From Trametes villosa (Eukaryota; Basidiomycota; Agaricomycetes; Polyporales; Polyporaceae): a DNA stretch of 64,000 nt. The position numbers were made by a program, and so were the translations under genes. The notes under the pieces were generated by a model that searched no databases, was not told where the DNA came from, and saw nothing but the letters and a program-made list of their open reading frames with translations. The stretch lies in NCBI GenBank assembly GCA_002964805.2, contig PUDQ02000057.1, forward strand, positions 930,001 to 994,000, read 5' to 3'. This document shows, piece by piece, positions 33,127 through 45,406 of the stretch (position 1 is its first letter; the number at the start of each line of letters is the position of its first letter).

Positions 33127-34786
33127 TCACCGCCCCGCCCGCCTGATCCTGGTCTTCGGGAACTCCAATGGTACCTTGAGGACGGCGCGCTTGGTCTCCG
33201 CGGCGCTGTCTGGCAGGCCCCGCTCCTTGAGCTCGTTGGGGCCGAGCTTCTTGATGGTGCAACCTGTAAGATACGCGTCCACCGTTAGATGGGATAGAGG
33301 AAGGCGTATATGGAGAACGTACCGAGGGACTTGAACAGACCGCTCACTCTGGTGGGGCAGGCGGGTCAGCATGTAGTCCCGAAGGTGCAGTAACGTAGCG
33401 AGTGCTCACTTTGTGGGCGGCATGCTCAGGTCATGCGCGATGGTCTCCACGTCGGCCGCGTAGTCTTCTACCTGGAGGCACAAGGCGAACATGTACGTCA
33501 AGAGCATCGTCTCGGTCTGAGGCGTCATCTTCGGCCTGCCGCCATAATCAGTTCCACCCAGAGAACTCGCAAAAAGACGGTGCGCACTTGTTTGTACTCC
33601 GCTCAAGCTCTGTGAACCTAGAGATCAGGCCGTCGAGTACGATAGGTGGTACGCCGGACAGTCGCTGCTGGAGAGCGTCCTTGTCGCCGACGCTTCTTGA
33701 GCACTTGGAGAAGGCCATCATGGTCGAGATGTAGTAGACAAGTTTCCTGTCGGCACGGTTTAGTATCGCGTCACCTCCGGAGAGGTCTGAGGGCGCACTC
33801 ACAGGTCAGTTTTGTTGGGCTTCGGCGCGCTGTAGATCAGCCTGAGCTGCAGCTTGAGCCAGTCGGATCGGCTGAAGGGCAGAAGGGCAATCCGGTCCCG
33901 GTCTGATTTGGCAGACTTGAACGCGGAGATAGGGAGGGCGTTGAACTCGGCCTCTGGGATGATGTCGTGCAGGGCGTAGACGTCTTTCGCGCTGAGCGCG
34001 TCGGCGTTGTATGGAGGAATGAGACGGCTGCTGTCCGCCGTAGCCTTCGCCTCCTCTGCGCGAAACTAGGTTAACCACAAGCCACGCGAACGTCATCGAC
34101 GGGTACATGCCGGCAGTGGGAAGGGTCTCCGTGTTCTGCATGATCGTGTCCTGCAGGTGGCCCGTGACGTTCTTCATCGCGTCGATGTCCACCCGGTTCC
34201 GCTCGCGAGCGCGAATCTGCGCCTTCGCCTTCTTCGTACCGAACGCCTCTCCGAGGTTGTTGCGCTGGGCCATACGCTCCTCTGTCGAGACCTCGATCGG
34301 CCGCAGGTTCTTGAGCGCCTTGACCTGCCGCGTGAGGATGTGGAGGGGGACGGGACGCAAGGTCGTGGTGTTCGTGCGCTTGTCATGAACGCCAATCATG
34401 TAACTTCATTCCGTGTCAACGAGGAGAAGATCATGAAGTGGGCATGCATGCGTACCTGCACCCCGTCGAGGTCAAAGGGCCGTCTGCGGTGAAGAACTCC
34501 ACGGTCTCCGCCTCTCCTGCAACGATGGTGGGCTGCGTCTCGAATGGCGCGTTTTTGTCTGCTCCTTTCTGAACATAGCACTTGAAAGCGGTGGTTTTGG
34601 GTGCCTCCAGCGATGGGAAGCTGGCTATACAGAAAGGTGAGGTCCGCCGTACATGCACATTCTCGAGTTGTATTCACCTAGCACAGGTCCGACGTAGCTT
34701 GCAGGCTGCGCGCTGAGCGCGAGGCTCGTCTTGTCGGCATCCTCTGCTCCTCTTTTACGTTTCTTGCTAGCGATGGTGGCAGACAT
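33127..34786 (-). CDS. RPA49: DNA-directed RNA polymerase I subunit A49
   Basis: Subunit of RNA polymerase I that, with A34.5, forms a TFIIE/TFIIF-like module for rRNA synthesis in the nucleolus. Eight exons (34678-34786, 34456-34624, 34111-34403, 33803-34055, 33588-33746, 33410-33535, 33323-33348, 33127-33263) give 423 aa, the normal size for the family. Recognisable features are the N-terminal dimerisation-type beta region with YMIGVHDK and RPVPLHIL, then LGEAFGTKKAKAQIR, the linker with YALHDIIPEAEF, and the C-terminal tandem winged-helix region ending in CTIKKLG and RAVLKVPLEFPKTR. Intron 3 appears to use a GC donor. It is divergent from SET2 across 358 bases. Confidence 0.88.
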
Positions 34787-35144
34787 GAGGATTGCCGGCG
34801 AGCGACAAGTTTTGTGGCAAAGAGGCGTTGGTGGTGAAATGAAGAGCAGTGCGGGCGCCTACGAGCCGAGCGTCCCTTGGATTCGGACCACGACCTCCGG
34901 AACGGACTCAGCCTCGGACCCTTGCTTTCCTGCTTTCGTCTGCTAGGCTCCTCTCTTTGCTGCTTTGAAATATTCGCAAGACCTTGGGCCACTGCTCTAT
35001 GCTGCTGGCGTAAATTATTCGTCGCCAAACTACCCCCGACGCGACTACCTCCAAGGCGCGTATCCGGGCACCTAACATCTCACGACCCAGCAGGTACTCT
35101 GCCCATTCCGACATTCCCTCTCGACCGCACCTGTGACGCAAGGA
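34787..35144. promoter_or_regulatory. Bidirectional promoter between RPA49 and SET2
   Basis: 358 bases separate the two divergent start codons, so the promoters must share or overlap this interval. No clear TATA box is seen on either side, as is common for housekeeping genes. Confidence 0.6.
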
Positions 35145-38100
35145 ATGTCCACTATGACGGAGCTTCAGGTTGACAGCTCAATGTCCGCGGCTCTTCTCTT
35201 CGAGTCGGACGCCGTCAAGGCCGAATCTATAGAGGCCGGCCTAAAGGAGGAGGAAATGGTCGATTGGTTCGCCTCGGCGACTGTTAAGGAGGACAGCGCC
35301 GAGCCCGACATGTCACGAAGCACATCCGTCGAGACCAAGATGGAACATGCGTCCCTCAAGTCCACGCCGTCCGCGACGCCGCCAGTGTCGTCGAAGACGA
35401 AGGGCAAACCCGCGAAAGCCCCGGTCCAGTTGATTGGGCACCTGCCCAAGGCGGAGGAGGATGCGATGAAGACGTTTACAGAGATCCCCGGAAACCACTA
35501 CCAGTATGGCACGCTGGGCAAGTCCAGGGAGGCTCTGGAAAGCATGACGTGTGATTGCCAGTACGAGCACGGTCAGTACGGTCTTCTCTCTCCTCTCCCT
35601 CCGTCTCTCTACCCTCTATAGTATATCTCGTCGTCCCTTGACCCTTGACCTTCCTCCGCTTCTTCCCTCGGTCGGAGTTCCGACGCACAAACGCACAAAC
35701 GAGGCGTATTGCGGTTTTGCACTACAGACAGGCCCGCGCGCTCTTCGCACGCCGCGCTAAACGCGGGCTGTTCGCAGCCAGCTCTTGTTTCGCGAGCGAG
35801 CCGTCAGCAATTTTCTCAATGCACCCGCACTGTGTCTCTCCGCGTTTTGCCTGTGCGCTCTGCGCCGTTTACTCTAACCGCTGATGGCGCGACCCTGTCG
35901 GAATCGGTACAATCCCTACTTTCGCCTTGTATCTGAGACCACCTCTCCCCTGAAGCCTCGCCAACGCTCATACTCACCATCGCCTCTACGCATACACAGG
36001 CATCGACGACCCCGACACTGCTTGCGGCCACGATTCCGACTGCATCAACCGACTCACCCAAGTGGAGTGCCTCCCGGAGGATTGTCGATGTCGGTCATAC
36101 TGTCGAAACCAGCGGTACGCCCACCATTTCTCATCCGGGCTAAGCTCCTAACTCGTATACAGCTTCCAGCGCAAGCAGTATGCCCCGATTGACATCGTCA
36201 AGACGGAGATGAAAGGCTTTGGCCTCCGAGCGGCGGAAGACATCCCCAAGTATGCCTTTTCCACCCTTCGTCTGTTCTGTCAGCGCTTACAGTCAGTATA
36301 GGGACGCATTCATCTACGAGTATGTTGGGGACGTCGTCAGCCAACCATCGTTCCTCAAGCGCATGCGGCAATATGCGGAGGAGGGCATTCGCCATTTCTA
36401 CTTCATGATGCTTCAGAAAGACGAGGTGCGTTCCCCAGTTTGTGTCTCTGCAACCTCTCTCTAACGTCCGACCTAGTACATCGACGCCACGAAGCGTGGT
36501 GGCATTGGCCGGTTCGCCAACCATAGTTGCAATCCCAACTGCTATGTGGCGAAGTGGACTGTCGGGGACCACGTCCGGATGGGCATCTTCGCGAACCGTC
36601 CTATCAAGCAGTTCGAGGAGTTGACGTTCAACTACAACGTCGATCGCTACGGGTATGTTGCTCTTCGTGGCTGTATGCTGCGTATGCTAACGTTCTCGTC
36701 GTTGCTAGTCATGACGCACAAACATGCTACTGCGGCGAACCCAACTGTGTCGGCTTCATTGGTGGCAAGACCCAGACGGACCTCGCGGCTATGGACGATC
36801 TCTACCTGGATGGTAAGTTGTGCGACGTGCGTCTGGTTGGCTAGCGTCTAACCTGTCCTACCTACCAGCGCTGGGTATCACCGAGGAGGTGGAGATGTTC
36901 GGCCTGAAGGGATCAAAGAAGAAGAAGGGCAAGAAGCTGGACGAGGACTTTATCGTAAGTAATTGCGGATTGTTAATTGGTTCCCGCGCTGACAGGCACG
37001 CCCCCAGCCCGACTTGAAGCCGATCGTCCTGAAGGATGTGCCCAAGGTTGTACAGGCGATGCGGCAAACGCAGAGCAGGAAGGTCCTGGTCAAGTTGTTG
37101 ATGCGTATCAAGGTGCAGCGTTCGTGTCCTGCCCTGTCCTATAGCTTGCTGATTCTTCCTGGTCATCTCAGCTCACGGAAGAGCTGGCTGCCTTGCGGCA
37201 AGTCATGCGATTGCGAGGGTTCAGCGTCATGACGAATATTCTCGAGGATTACAACAACGACGTCGAAGTCCAGATGCTTGTACGTCTTTATGCACAGTGG
37301 CTGTACATCTCCCCGCTCACGATCGATATCACAGGCTATGGAGTGTATGAGCACCTGGCCGCTCATCCAGCGCAACAAGGTCGAAGACTCAAAAGTCAAC
37401 GTACCTGTGAAGCTGTGCACTGAGTCGGAGAACGAGGCAGTTGCAGAGCTCGCGAAGAAGGTACGTGCCATAACAGAGCCCCGACCTTTAAGCATCGGCT
37501 GACGTAGACCCATAGCTCCTGGCGCAGTGGGAGAGCCTCGAGTACGCGTACCGGATACCGAAGCGCGTGAAAGGGGTGAGTTTTGGTACGTTCTGTATCC
37601 CTTCTGCGGTTGCTAACTGCTCTCCAGGAGAGCGAGGACGTGTCCGCCCCCATCCTCGTCTTCAACCATGATTCCGACGACGAGCGGCCGTCAAAACGGA
37701 CGCGTCCCGAAGACGACTTCCCCGAGTTCATCTTCAAACGCGAAAGACGGACGCCGCCCCCCAGAGCCGAGCCGCCGTCGACACCGGTTCCGCACGCGCC
37801 CAGTGCCCACCAGCAGGAGATGGCGCGCAGGGCGGCGGAGGCGCGGCGCCAGCAGGACGTCGCCGCCATCATCGCGAAGGCGGCTGCGGAGGCGGCGGCT
37901 GCGACGGCGACGGCGGAGGCCAATAAGGCGAAGGAGCCCAAGGCTGGGTCGAGCCGTGCAGCGGATCGTGCAGAACGAGAGCGCGAGCGGCAGGCGCGCA
38001 AGGCTGCGAAGGCGAAGCAGAAGAAGAAGTCGAAGGAGGAGAGGGAGGCGAACAAGGAGAAGCGGCTGCTGAAGCTCATCGGGGCTGTGGTCGTCAAGTG

Positions 38101-38703
38101 CATGTCGAAGTACAAGGACCAGATGGACCACGAGCTGTTCAAGAAGTATGCGAAAGAGGTATGTCGTTGACTAATTCACTCAGGCTATACAGTGCTAACC
38201 TCTGCGTGAAGTTGACGCATACGATTGCGGAGAAGGAGAAGAAGTCGTCAAGCTACAAGGAGGGCCGTCTCGAGACACTCTCGGAGGAGAAGACGACCAA
38301 GATCAAGAAGTTTGCGAAAGAGTACATCGCAAAGATACTGCGCAAGCTGGAGAAGTCCGGTCAGCGTCGGAAGCCGAGCACCACGGCATCGTCGTCGACA
38401 CCGGATGGAGCGGCAGGCGCCGACGACTCCATGGTTTCCGCCGCGACAGTGGCTGACCTCATGGACCTTGACCCGAAGGATGACGACGAGGACGAGGATG
38501 ACCATGGAGGCGAAGATGACCGAGGATCCGTGTCGGGGAGCCCAGAAGACGGCGGCTCGGGCGAGACGTCGCCGACAGTCGTGGCCGATCCGCGCCTCCG
38601 ACATCGAGCGGCCTCAACGTCCAAGGACGATGACTCCTCGTGGGACCCGGACTTGCAGAAGCCGCTGTCCTCGAGCTGGAGTGCCGTTCCCGTGGGGTCG
38701 TAG
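35145..38703 (+). CDS. SET2: Histone H3 lysine-36 methyltransferase
   Basis: Methylates H3K36 during transcription elongation in the nucleus. Thirteen exons give 846 aa: 35145-35571, 36000-36114, 36163-36249, 36302-36425, 36477-36652, 36709-36812, 36869-36954, 37008-37112, 37172-37279, 37335-37460, 37516-37575, 37628-38158, 38212-38703. A Cys-rich AWS domain spans about residues 133-190. The SET domain follows at about 191-310, with GFGL near 199-202 and [11 protein letters not shown] from 263. Post-SET cysteines are C316, C318 and C323. A helical region at 375-480 resembles TFIIS-N/LW modules. A Lys/Glu/Ala-rich helix precedes the SRI domain (about 650-735) that binds phosphorylated RNA polymerase II. 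I do not see a WW domain. Intron 1 is long (428 nt). Confidence 0.9.
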
Positions 38704-39256
38704 TCGGGCGGCTTCGCCTGTCCGTCTCTTGCTGTCGTTATCCCGAGGTTTCTCCGCTGGGGGCCTGTTGGTGTTGTGATTTATGTGTCGCTAAGCTATA
38801 GCCATCCTATTCACGTATGGATCCAATGTACGTTGTTCTATACATTCCGTTGGTAATGCTCTTCTGCCGTCGAAATCACAGAGGTCCGCGAACAGGAGTT
38901 GCGAACATGCCATGAGTAGGTTTATCACCTCTAGGGCAGGTTGTGCGATTCATCATACAAACGCCATCATTATCACGCCCTTCGATTGCTTATGCTGGCG
39001 CAGCGCCCGGCACTGACACGTACACATCATCGACCGCCAAGTCAAACGATGACGCTGGCGACTCCGGGTCAGCTGTCAATCGCTCCTCGTACAAGCGAAC
39101 GCCGGAGCGCGCGAGAGTGCATTAATACCCGCGATGTGGGCCTGCGCCAGGTGAGCTGCTTGCCCTCGCGAACCTCCCTCATTCTCGAACCCTATAGACA
39201 CCGCCCTCCCTCGATTCCAACCGCAAGGTAGACGGTACCTTCCACACTTCCGGACG
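38704..39256. other. Intergenic; upstream region of F-box-like gene
   Basis: No gene is recognised. A possible 5' UTR intron (39150-39197, GTGAGC to TATAG) precedes the next gene. Confidence 0.4.
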
Positions 39257-40614
39257 ATGCCCGCGAAATCTGTTCCCATCGAATTGGTCATCGCCATCCT
39301 GGAAGAGGCCCAGTATGACGACCTCGTCCCGCGCTATAAGTGGCTGAAGAGGTACTCTCGCGTTTGTCGCGCCTGGCGCCCGCATGCCCAGCGGCTCCTC
39401 TTCACACACGTCGCGCTGCTCGGAGGGGCGCCCCATTGCAAGACTTTCCTGAACGCCGTCTCCGGCGGACCTAACGCAGATCCCAAGCACCTTGCCTATC
39501 TACTGCAGTCGGTACGCGTCCTCGGTATGGTCGTGGATCACCAGGAAATCTACGCGGAGGTCATCGCGTTGCTCCCCAACCTCCGGGAGCTACACGTCTC
39601 CCTCTACCACGCCTTCTTCCGCCCCGATGTCCTGACCCGGCTGAAGAACGGGCCCCGCATCCAGGCCCTGCGCGTGCGGACCTACCACATGTGGCCGCTG
39701 CTGCAGCTGCTGTCTGTATACCAGTCGGTGCCGTACCTCGAGATCGACTGCAGCAGCGCACGCGACGGCGTCCCGGACGGATGCTGGCCCGCCCCTCCAA
39801 CGCAGATCCGCGAGCTGCGTTTCGCGAACCTGCAGCACCGCCCGCGCGGCTTCCTCAAGTGGGCGCTTTCCGGGTCCTCGCAGGAGACGTTGGAGATCCT
39901 GCAGGTCAGCTGCCCGAAGCTGCAGTATGCGCGGCTCACGGAGCTGGGCGTGGGCCGGCGCCTGCGCTCGCTCAGCATCCGGGGGCTGCACGGGGAGGCG
40001 GACCTGTCGTCGTTTGCGCCGGCGCTCCTCGATCTCGCGGTGGCCACCACGTATCCCCTCCCTCCATCCGTCTTTTGTCAGCTCCCCGCTGGACTCGTCC
40101 ACCTCGCGCTCCACGATGTTCTCGGCGAGGGCCACTTCGTGCCCATCATCGACGCCCTCGCGTATAATCACAAGCGCTCCGAAGGGAAGCTGCGCGTGCT
40201 GAGCTACCATCGCCGCCGCAAAGAGACCGTCGCGGTGGAGAAGGGCATGAGAGCGGATGTGCGAGCGCTGTTCGAGTTCTGCAGGCAGCGCAACGTCGAA
40301 TTCCGGTTCTTCGACCCGCCTTATGGTCACTTGGCTGGAGAGGTGAGTGATGCATTTCACTGTCGCGTCATAGAACCTCATCGTTTTCATGATGTTGCGT
40401 TCGCCTGCGCCTGCAGCATGTGCCTTTGGAGCCGGTGGTGACGTTCCCTCGCCCGATACCACTGTCGAGCCGCCGGGTTGTGTGCACGGACGGGAACCAG
40501 GTGTGGACGAAAGTCAGTGCGAAGCCGAAGTCCTCGCTCGTTCGCAAGGCGGTGAGGAAGACGGTGAGGGTGCTCAGGAGGAGTATGTCTACATCTGCGC
40601 TCGCGAGACCTTGA
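39257..40614 (+). CDS. F-box-like protein, second family, copy 1
   Basis: Probable F-box/LRR-type adaptor. Exons 39257-40342 and 40417-40614 give 427 aa. The N-terminus (VPIELVIAILEEAQYDDL, then KRYSRVCRAWRPHAQRLLF) has the spacing of an F-box with a short insertion. It is followed by leucine-rich strands and a C-terminal basic tail encoded by exon 2 (SSLVRKAVRKTVRVLRR). The 74-nt intron carries stop codons in frame. The gene is a tandem duplicate of the next one and is unrelated at sequence level to the four F-box genes at 6.8-15.5 kb beyond the general fold. Confidence 0.8.
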
Positions 40615-41078
40615 TTTGTTCGCTGCACGGAGACCCGTTTGTGTTTAGGCCGAGGATACTGCTACATTTCACGAATTTCTATCGCGATTATTCTGTATCT
40701 TCACGATTGATGTGCAGCAATACGGGCCATTCGACCACGTACATCGCAGCCTTTCAAAGTCCAGGCCGCAAAAGCAGCTCGTGTTAAATTCTCCTGAGTT
40801 GGGATCCGACGTTGAGGCGGTTGCTGCGGATGCGGATCCCACGTCAATTGAGGTCAGTTGACAGGTGACCGTACCCCTGACAACCTTGTCTCGTGGACTG
40901 CCAGCGCCCACTTACTCAAGTCTTGTGTGCGCAGTATTCCGTTTCTTCCCCACCACACAATCCCCGCTGGTCCTTAGCACTAGCTTGGCATACCAAGTCG
41001 AAGCGGTATACACCTGAGTACGTGTTTAAGTTGTGTCTCTATCGAGAAAGTTGCTAACCCCAAGAACTAGCGACAGTT
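40615..41078. other. Intergenic between the paired F-box-like genes
   Basis: No gene is recognised. A possible 5' UTR intron (41018-41069, GTACGT to ACTAG) lies just upstream of the second copy. Confidence 0.4.
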
Positions 41079-42422
41079 ATGGAACAGGTGAAAGCGTTAC
41101 CCACCGAACTAGTCATCGCAATTCTCGAAGAAGCGCAGTATGAAGACCTCCTTCCACGCTACAAATGGCTCAAGAGATACTGCCGCGTATGTCGCGCGTG
41201 GCGTCCACACGCGCAGCGACTCCTCTTCTCGCACGTCGCGCTCAACCGAGGCGCCGCCCAATGTAAGGCGTTCAAGGACGCAGTCAGCGGCCTCTCGTCG
41301 GCTGACCCGACACATTTGGACTACCTGCGCGGATCGGTGAAGACCCTCGCGATGGTTGTCGACCACCAGGAGGTGTACGCGGAGGTCATCGAGCTGTGCC
41401 CGAACCTCCGGGAGCTCCATTTGTCTCTCTACCATGCGTCGTTTCGCCCCGACGTCCTCGCCCGCCTCGCCCGCGGCCCACGGGTACAAGCTATGCGCAT
41501 CCGGACGTACCACCTCTGGCCGCTGCTGCAGATTCTCTCCATATACCCGACTGTGGAGTTTCTCGAGATCGACTTTAACAGCGTCCGAGATGGATTCGTT
41601 GAAGGGCAGGAAATGCCTGCGCCCCCGAAGCAGCTCCGGGAGCTGCGCTACGCGAACCAAATCAGCCGCACCCATCCCCTGGTCGAGTGGATGCTCTCCG
41701 GCCCATCGCGGGAGACTATGGAGGTCTTGGAGCTCAGGTGTCCTGGGATTGACGTGGAGGCGCTGCCCGACTTCGGCGTTGGCCCGCGCCTACGATCGCT
41801 TACCATGGCAGGGTTGGGTGGGGATGACGACGTGGCCGGGGTAGCACCTCTGTTGGAGGAGCTCGTAATCCTGGCCTCCTTTCCCGTGACGGCGTCCCTG
41901 GTCAGCCAACTCCCGGCGAGCCTCGTTCATCTCGCCATACACGACCTCACCCCCGACGGACGGTGCCTGGAGGACGTCGGCGGGCTCGCTTCGTATTCGG
42001 CGCTGCGGGTGGTGAGCTATCATTGCCGTCGCACGGAGGACGAGAAGCAAGGCGGGGTCGACGACGCGCAGGTGCTGTTCGAGCTCTGCAAGGCGCGAGG
42101 AATCAAGTTTCGGCTCTTCGAGCCGCCTTATGGCCACTATGCAGGAGAGGTGCGTACCGCATGCGATAGTCGTTCCTCTGAAGTCGGATCTGATAGGCCC
42201 CATCTTTGCGAACAGCGCGTGCCCCTGGAGCCAGTGCGGGCGTTCCCGCGGGCGGTACCGTTTTCCGAACGTCGTGCGGGGACTGTGCACGGAGAGCAGC
42301 TGGTCGTAGGCTCGAGTCGTTACGGAGCGAGAGGGAAGAAGTCGTTCGTTCGCCGAGTGGCCAAGGCGGCGGGCAAGGCGTTTGGGAGCAGTATACCCCC
42401 GATAGCCCTAGCGAAGCCTTGA
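41079..42422 (+). CDS. F-box-like protein, second family, copy 2
   Basis: Tandem paralogue of the preceding gene, with near-identical N-terminal motif (LPTELVIAILEEAQYEDL) and matching leucine-rich body. Spliced exons 41079-42149 and 42216-42422 give 425 aa. The intron sits at the same place as in copy 1 (after the PPYGHYAGE motif) but is 66 nt, a multiple of three, and has no in-frame stop, so the unspliced frame is also open and would give 447 aa. The C-terminal basic tail (KKSFVRRVAKAAGKAFG) is kept. The spliced form is preferred by homology. Confidence 0.82.
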   Translation: MEQVKALPTELVIAILEEAQYEDLLPRYKWLKRYCRVCRAWRPHAQRLLFSHVALNRGAAQCKAFKDAVSGLSSADPTHLDYLRGSVKTLAMVVDHQEVYAEVIELCPNLRELHLSLYHASFRPDVLARLARGPRVQAMRIRTYHLWPLLQILSIYPTVEFLEIDFNSVRDGFVEGQEMPAPPKQLRELRYANQISRTHPLVEWMLSGPSRETMEVLELRCPGIDVEALPDFGVGPRLRSLTMAGLGGDDDVAGVAPLLEELVILASFPVTASLVSQLPASLVHLAIHDLTPDGRCLEDVGGLASYSALRVVSYHCRRTEDEKQGGVDDAQVLFELCKARGIKFRLFEPPYGHYAGEVRTACDSRSSEVGSDRPHLCEQRVPLEPVRAFPRAVPFSERRAGTVHGEQLVVGSSRYGARGKKSFVRRVAKAAGKAFGSSIPPIALAKP

Positions 42423-43086
42423 GTATTTATACTCAGCAGCAGGTACATAGCAACGCCTGGGATTGTCCAAGATGATCATCATACTCGCGAGCGTCGTGGT
42501 ACGAAGGCAAAACGCGGCCAAGTATCTTTAGCGAAAGTGCTGAGCACCGCCACGACACTGTCGGTGCTCACCAATAGTAAGCGCCCACATCTTGCCAACC
42601 AACCGTTTCGACGCTCAGCACGTTCGATCTTTATCTCACAGATGCTGTTATTGAGAATATCGTTGCTTGAGCTTCTCAAGCATCGGAGCCTCCTCTCACT
42701 CGTTCCCACTCCTCAGACGGTCTTGAGAGAGCCCGGATGTCCTCCAGAGCGCCGAATCCTATGAGTATGGTACGTCATTCACCCATCTCCCCCGTCTATT
42801 CCTCGCTGATGCATGGCTATCTTGTCACCAAGCATAGGCATCCGGGATACGCTACCCGGGTCTTGCGTTCCTGAGCTGATGAGCTGCCGATGGGTGCCGA
42901 GGGAACCGGTGTACACAATCGCTTGACCGCACACCGAAGCTGATATGCTTTCTGGATGGGGGTGCTCGTGTGACTACGCATTCAGAGCCTTAACGGCAAC
43001 GGCAAGTTTAGACTTGACCGGACCCGTCATGGTACATATGCCCGTAGCCGCTGCGGATAGTAGGTTCCCTACGCTCCAACGCCACG
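42423..43086. other. Intergenic; no gene recognised
   Basis: About 660 bases between the F-box-like gene and the DUF6534 gene, with no recognisable feature. Confidence 0.4.
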
Positions 43087-45406
43087 ATGCCATCCGCTCT
43101 CAGCTACCTCGGCATCCCCTCACCCAGTCCCTCAAGCGACCCCTCGGGCCCGTTCGTCTGGCATGGCGCTGTTGACGCTTCTCTCGGGGCGTGGCTGTTG
43201 GGTACTTACTGCGGCCTCTTGTAAGTTCTGCAATCCGAGTACGCTAGCGTCCTGCAACCAGTCCTGACAAGGGCCCGGAAAGCCTCTACGGTGTTCTGAT
43301 ATACCAGATCCACCGCTATCTCTGCATGTATCCCAGGGACCCGGCGTTCTTGAAGATCTGGGTACGTATTTTTCAGAACTAATACACGATGGCGCTGACC
43401 TCTTCGGACCTGGCTGCAGGTATTAGCAGTACTGTGAGTCGTCCAGGAACATCTAGATTCGAGGCTTTGACCTCCTGCCGATACCCACTCGTCAGGATCA
43501 TCGTGACGCTAAGCACGATGTTCACGGTCCATTCAACGTAAGTCGCCCATATTCAGCCATATTTTCATGGCAAAATCACGGCGTATGCAACCCCACGCAC
43601 AGCTACTACTATCTTATATCCTACGGCGGGCGTTCAACTATCTTCAACGAACCCCCTATATGGTGAGTGACGCCGTCCGAGGCGCTGCAGGCGACAGGCA
43701 GATGTTGACAACAGCCTGTTTTTAGGACTATGAATGTGCGTCTCTGTTACAAGGGATGACGAGAGGGCGATTCTGTTTGCTGCGCTGACGACGTATTGTT
43801 TACAGTCTGTAGCGATCACCGGGGTGCGTGAACTCCGTTCATAATACTGGAAGCTGTAGCTGATCTCCTTACAGCCCCTAATCATTACGATATCCCAGGG
43901 GTAAGATGCATCTTTGGTCGGCTCTTAAAGCGGCCGCTGACGTATGCGTGCGGGCCAGGTTTTTCGCTCGTCGCGTATACATCAGTGAGTGTGTCGAACC
44001 CGCTTGGAATTGTTACCAGCACTGACGTCGAGAAGTCGCTCCTCGCTTCAGGGTGGTCGTATACGTCGTGGTGAGTATCCACCTTATACGGTTCTACTAG
44101 TATTCTTAATCTTTCAGACTGTCCTGCTCTTGGGGTTTTGCGGTATGCAGCCTCCTCATCTATCGGCAAGCACAAATGACCATGCTGAATCGTTCGTCCG
44201 ATGCAGCATGCTTTCTAGGTGAGTCGAGATCGAACAGCGATACACAGTGACCTGAGGCTCATTATATCCATGTAGGGATGGCAGCTCATGCGTAAAGCCG
44301 TTATCCCACCATCTAGTAGACTTCCTGCTGACTCGGACCATCTGGACCCACAGCTTTAAGGCCCCCGACTTCTTCGCGAAGTCGCTTCCTGTGTCGGTGC
44401 GTACTTGAGCGGCTTGTCATGTAGTTTTGCTGACGCGGAGAGGTAGGGATACGTCGCTGCGGGCGTTGCGTGTATCATGGCGGCGGACATACAGCTCACG
44501 GCGGTGCTGATCCTTGTTCTGCGGCGAAGTCGCACTGGGCTTCGACGGTAAGCCGGGTTCTTACAGGTTCTTTCTGCTGCTGAGGCGCGCCTTGGAAGGA
44601 CGGATTCTTTGATTGACCTACTCGTGCTATACGCTGTCAGCACTGGTGAGCACCTGCGATATTTTCGTACGCAGCGCGGCTGACTTGTCACAGGGCTCCT
44701 GAACTGGTATGTCGTTGGATCGTATCCCACCCGTGCGCAGCGGGCTTACGCTCCTTTTTGGCAACATACAGCATCGTGAACCTACTCGACGCCATCTTTG
44801 TGAGTGGCGCGCGCGCGTTCTTTCAGCAATGCGCCTGCTAAATCTCGTCGGATTTGCAGGCGCTGTGCTTCCCAACCACCATGATCTACACCTCGTTCTC
44901 GATCGTGCTCACTATCCGTACGTCTCCGCCTATTCGTCATGATGCGTATGCTAGAACTCTGAATGAAATTGCTGTTGTTATGCAGTTTACGCAAACTCAT
45001 TCATGACTGCGTAGGCGAGGTCGCATCTATCGCTGCACACCTACTAATAGCACCGCATATAGGCTAAACCTGAGACAGTCCTTCGTCGACCGCGGACTTG
45101 TCGGTGACGTCGTGTCAAGCACGTATGCGCGCACCAATACGCAGCGTGACGTCTCGCGACGCTTGTCGTTCCCGCACCCCGAGGTCAGTCTATCGACCTC
45201 CTCAACCGCGTAGTGGGGCTAACTAGGATGGGCAGTGGACGTCTGTCAGCGACGCCTCGGAGCTTGGCGATGCGACGGAGTCGCGCTCGAGCGCTGTCGA
45301 AGTGAAGGCGCTGCGGACACCACCGTTGGTCCCGGATGAGTGGGATGCGGGCGCGACGGAGGTGCGGCTCGGGCGGGAAGAGGAGCGGCGGCGGAGTCAG
45401 ACCTGA
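43087..45406 (+). CDS. DUF6534-type seven-helix membrane protein, 22 exons
   Basis: Basidiomycete-specific integral membrane protein of unknown function with seven predicted helices. Twenty-two exons give 374 aa with phase kept at every junction: 43087-43220, 43262-43361, 43420-43433, 43496-43537, 43603-43662, 43726-43735, 43806-43823, 43875-43900, 43959-43984, 44036-44070, 44118-44142, 44207-44218, 44276-44291, 44354-44396, 44447-44547, 44599-44645, 44694-44706, 44772-44799, 44860-44917, 44986-45010, 45063-45183, 45236-45406. Family hallmarks are SLYGVLIYQIHRY, TYYYLISYGG, RRSRTGLRRTDSLI, PTTMIYTSFSIVLT and YANSFMTALNLRQS. The C-tail is hydrophilic and charged. Microexons of 10-18 nt make this gene invisible to simple open-frame scans. 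The exact borders of exons 10 and 12-14 are the least certain. Confidence 0.8.
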
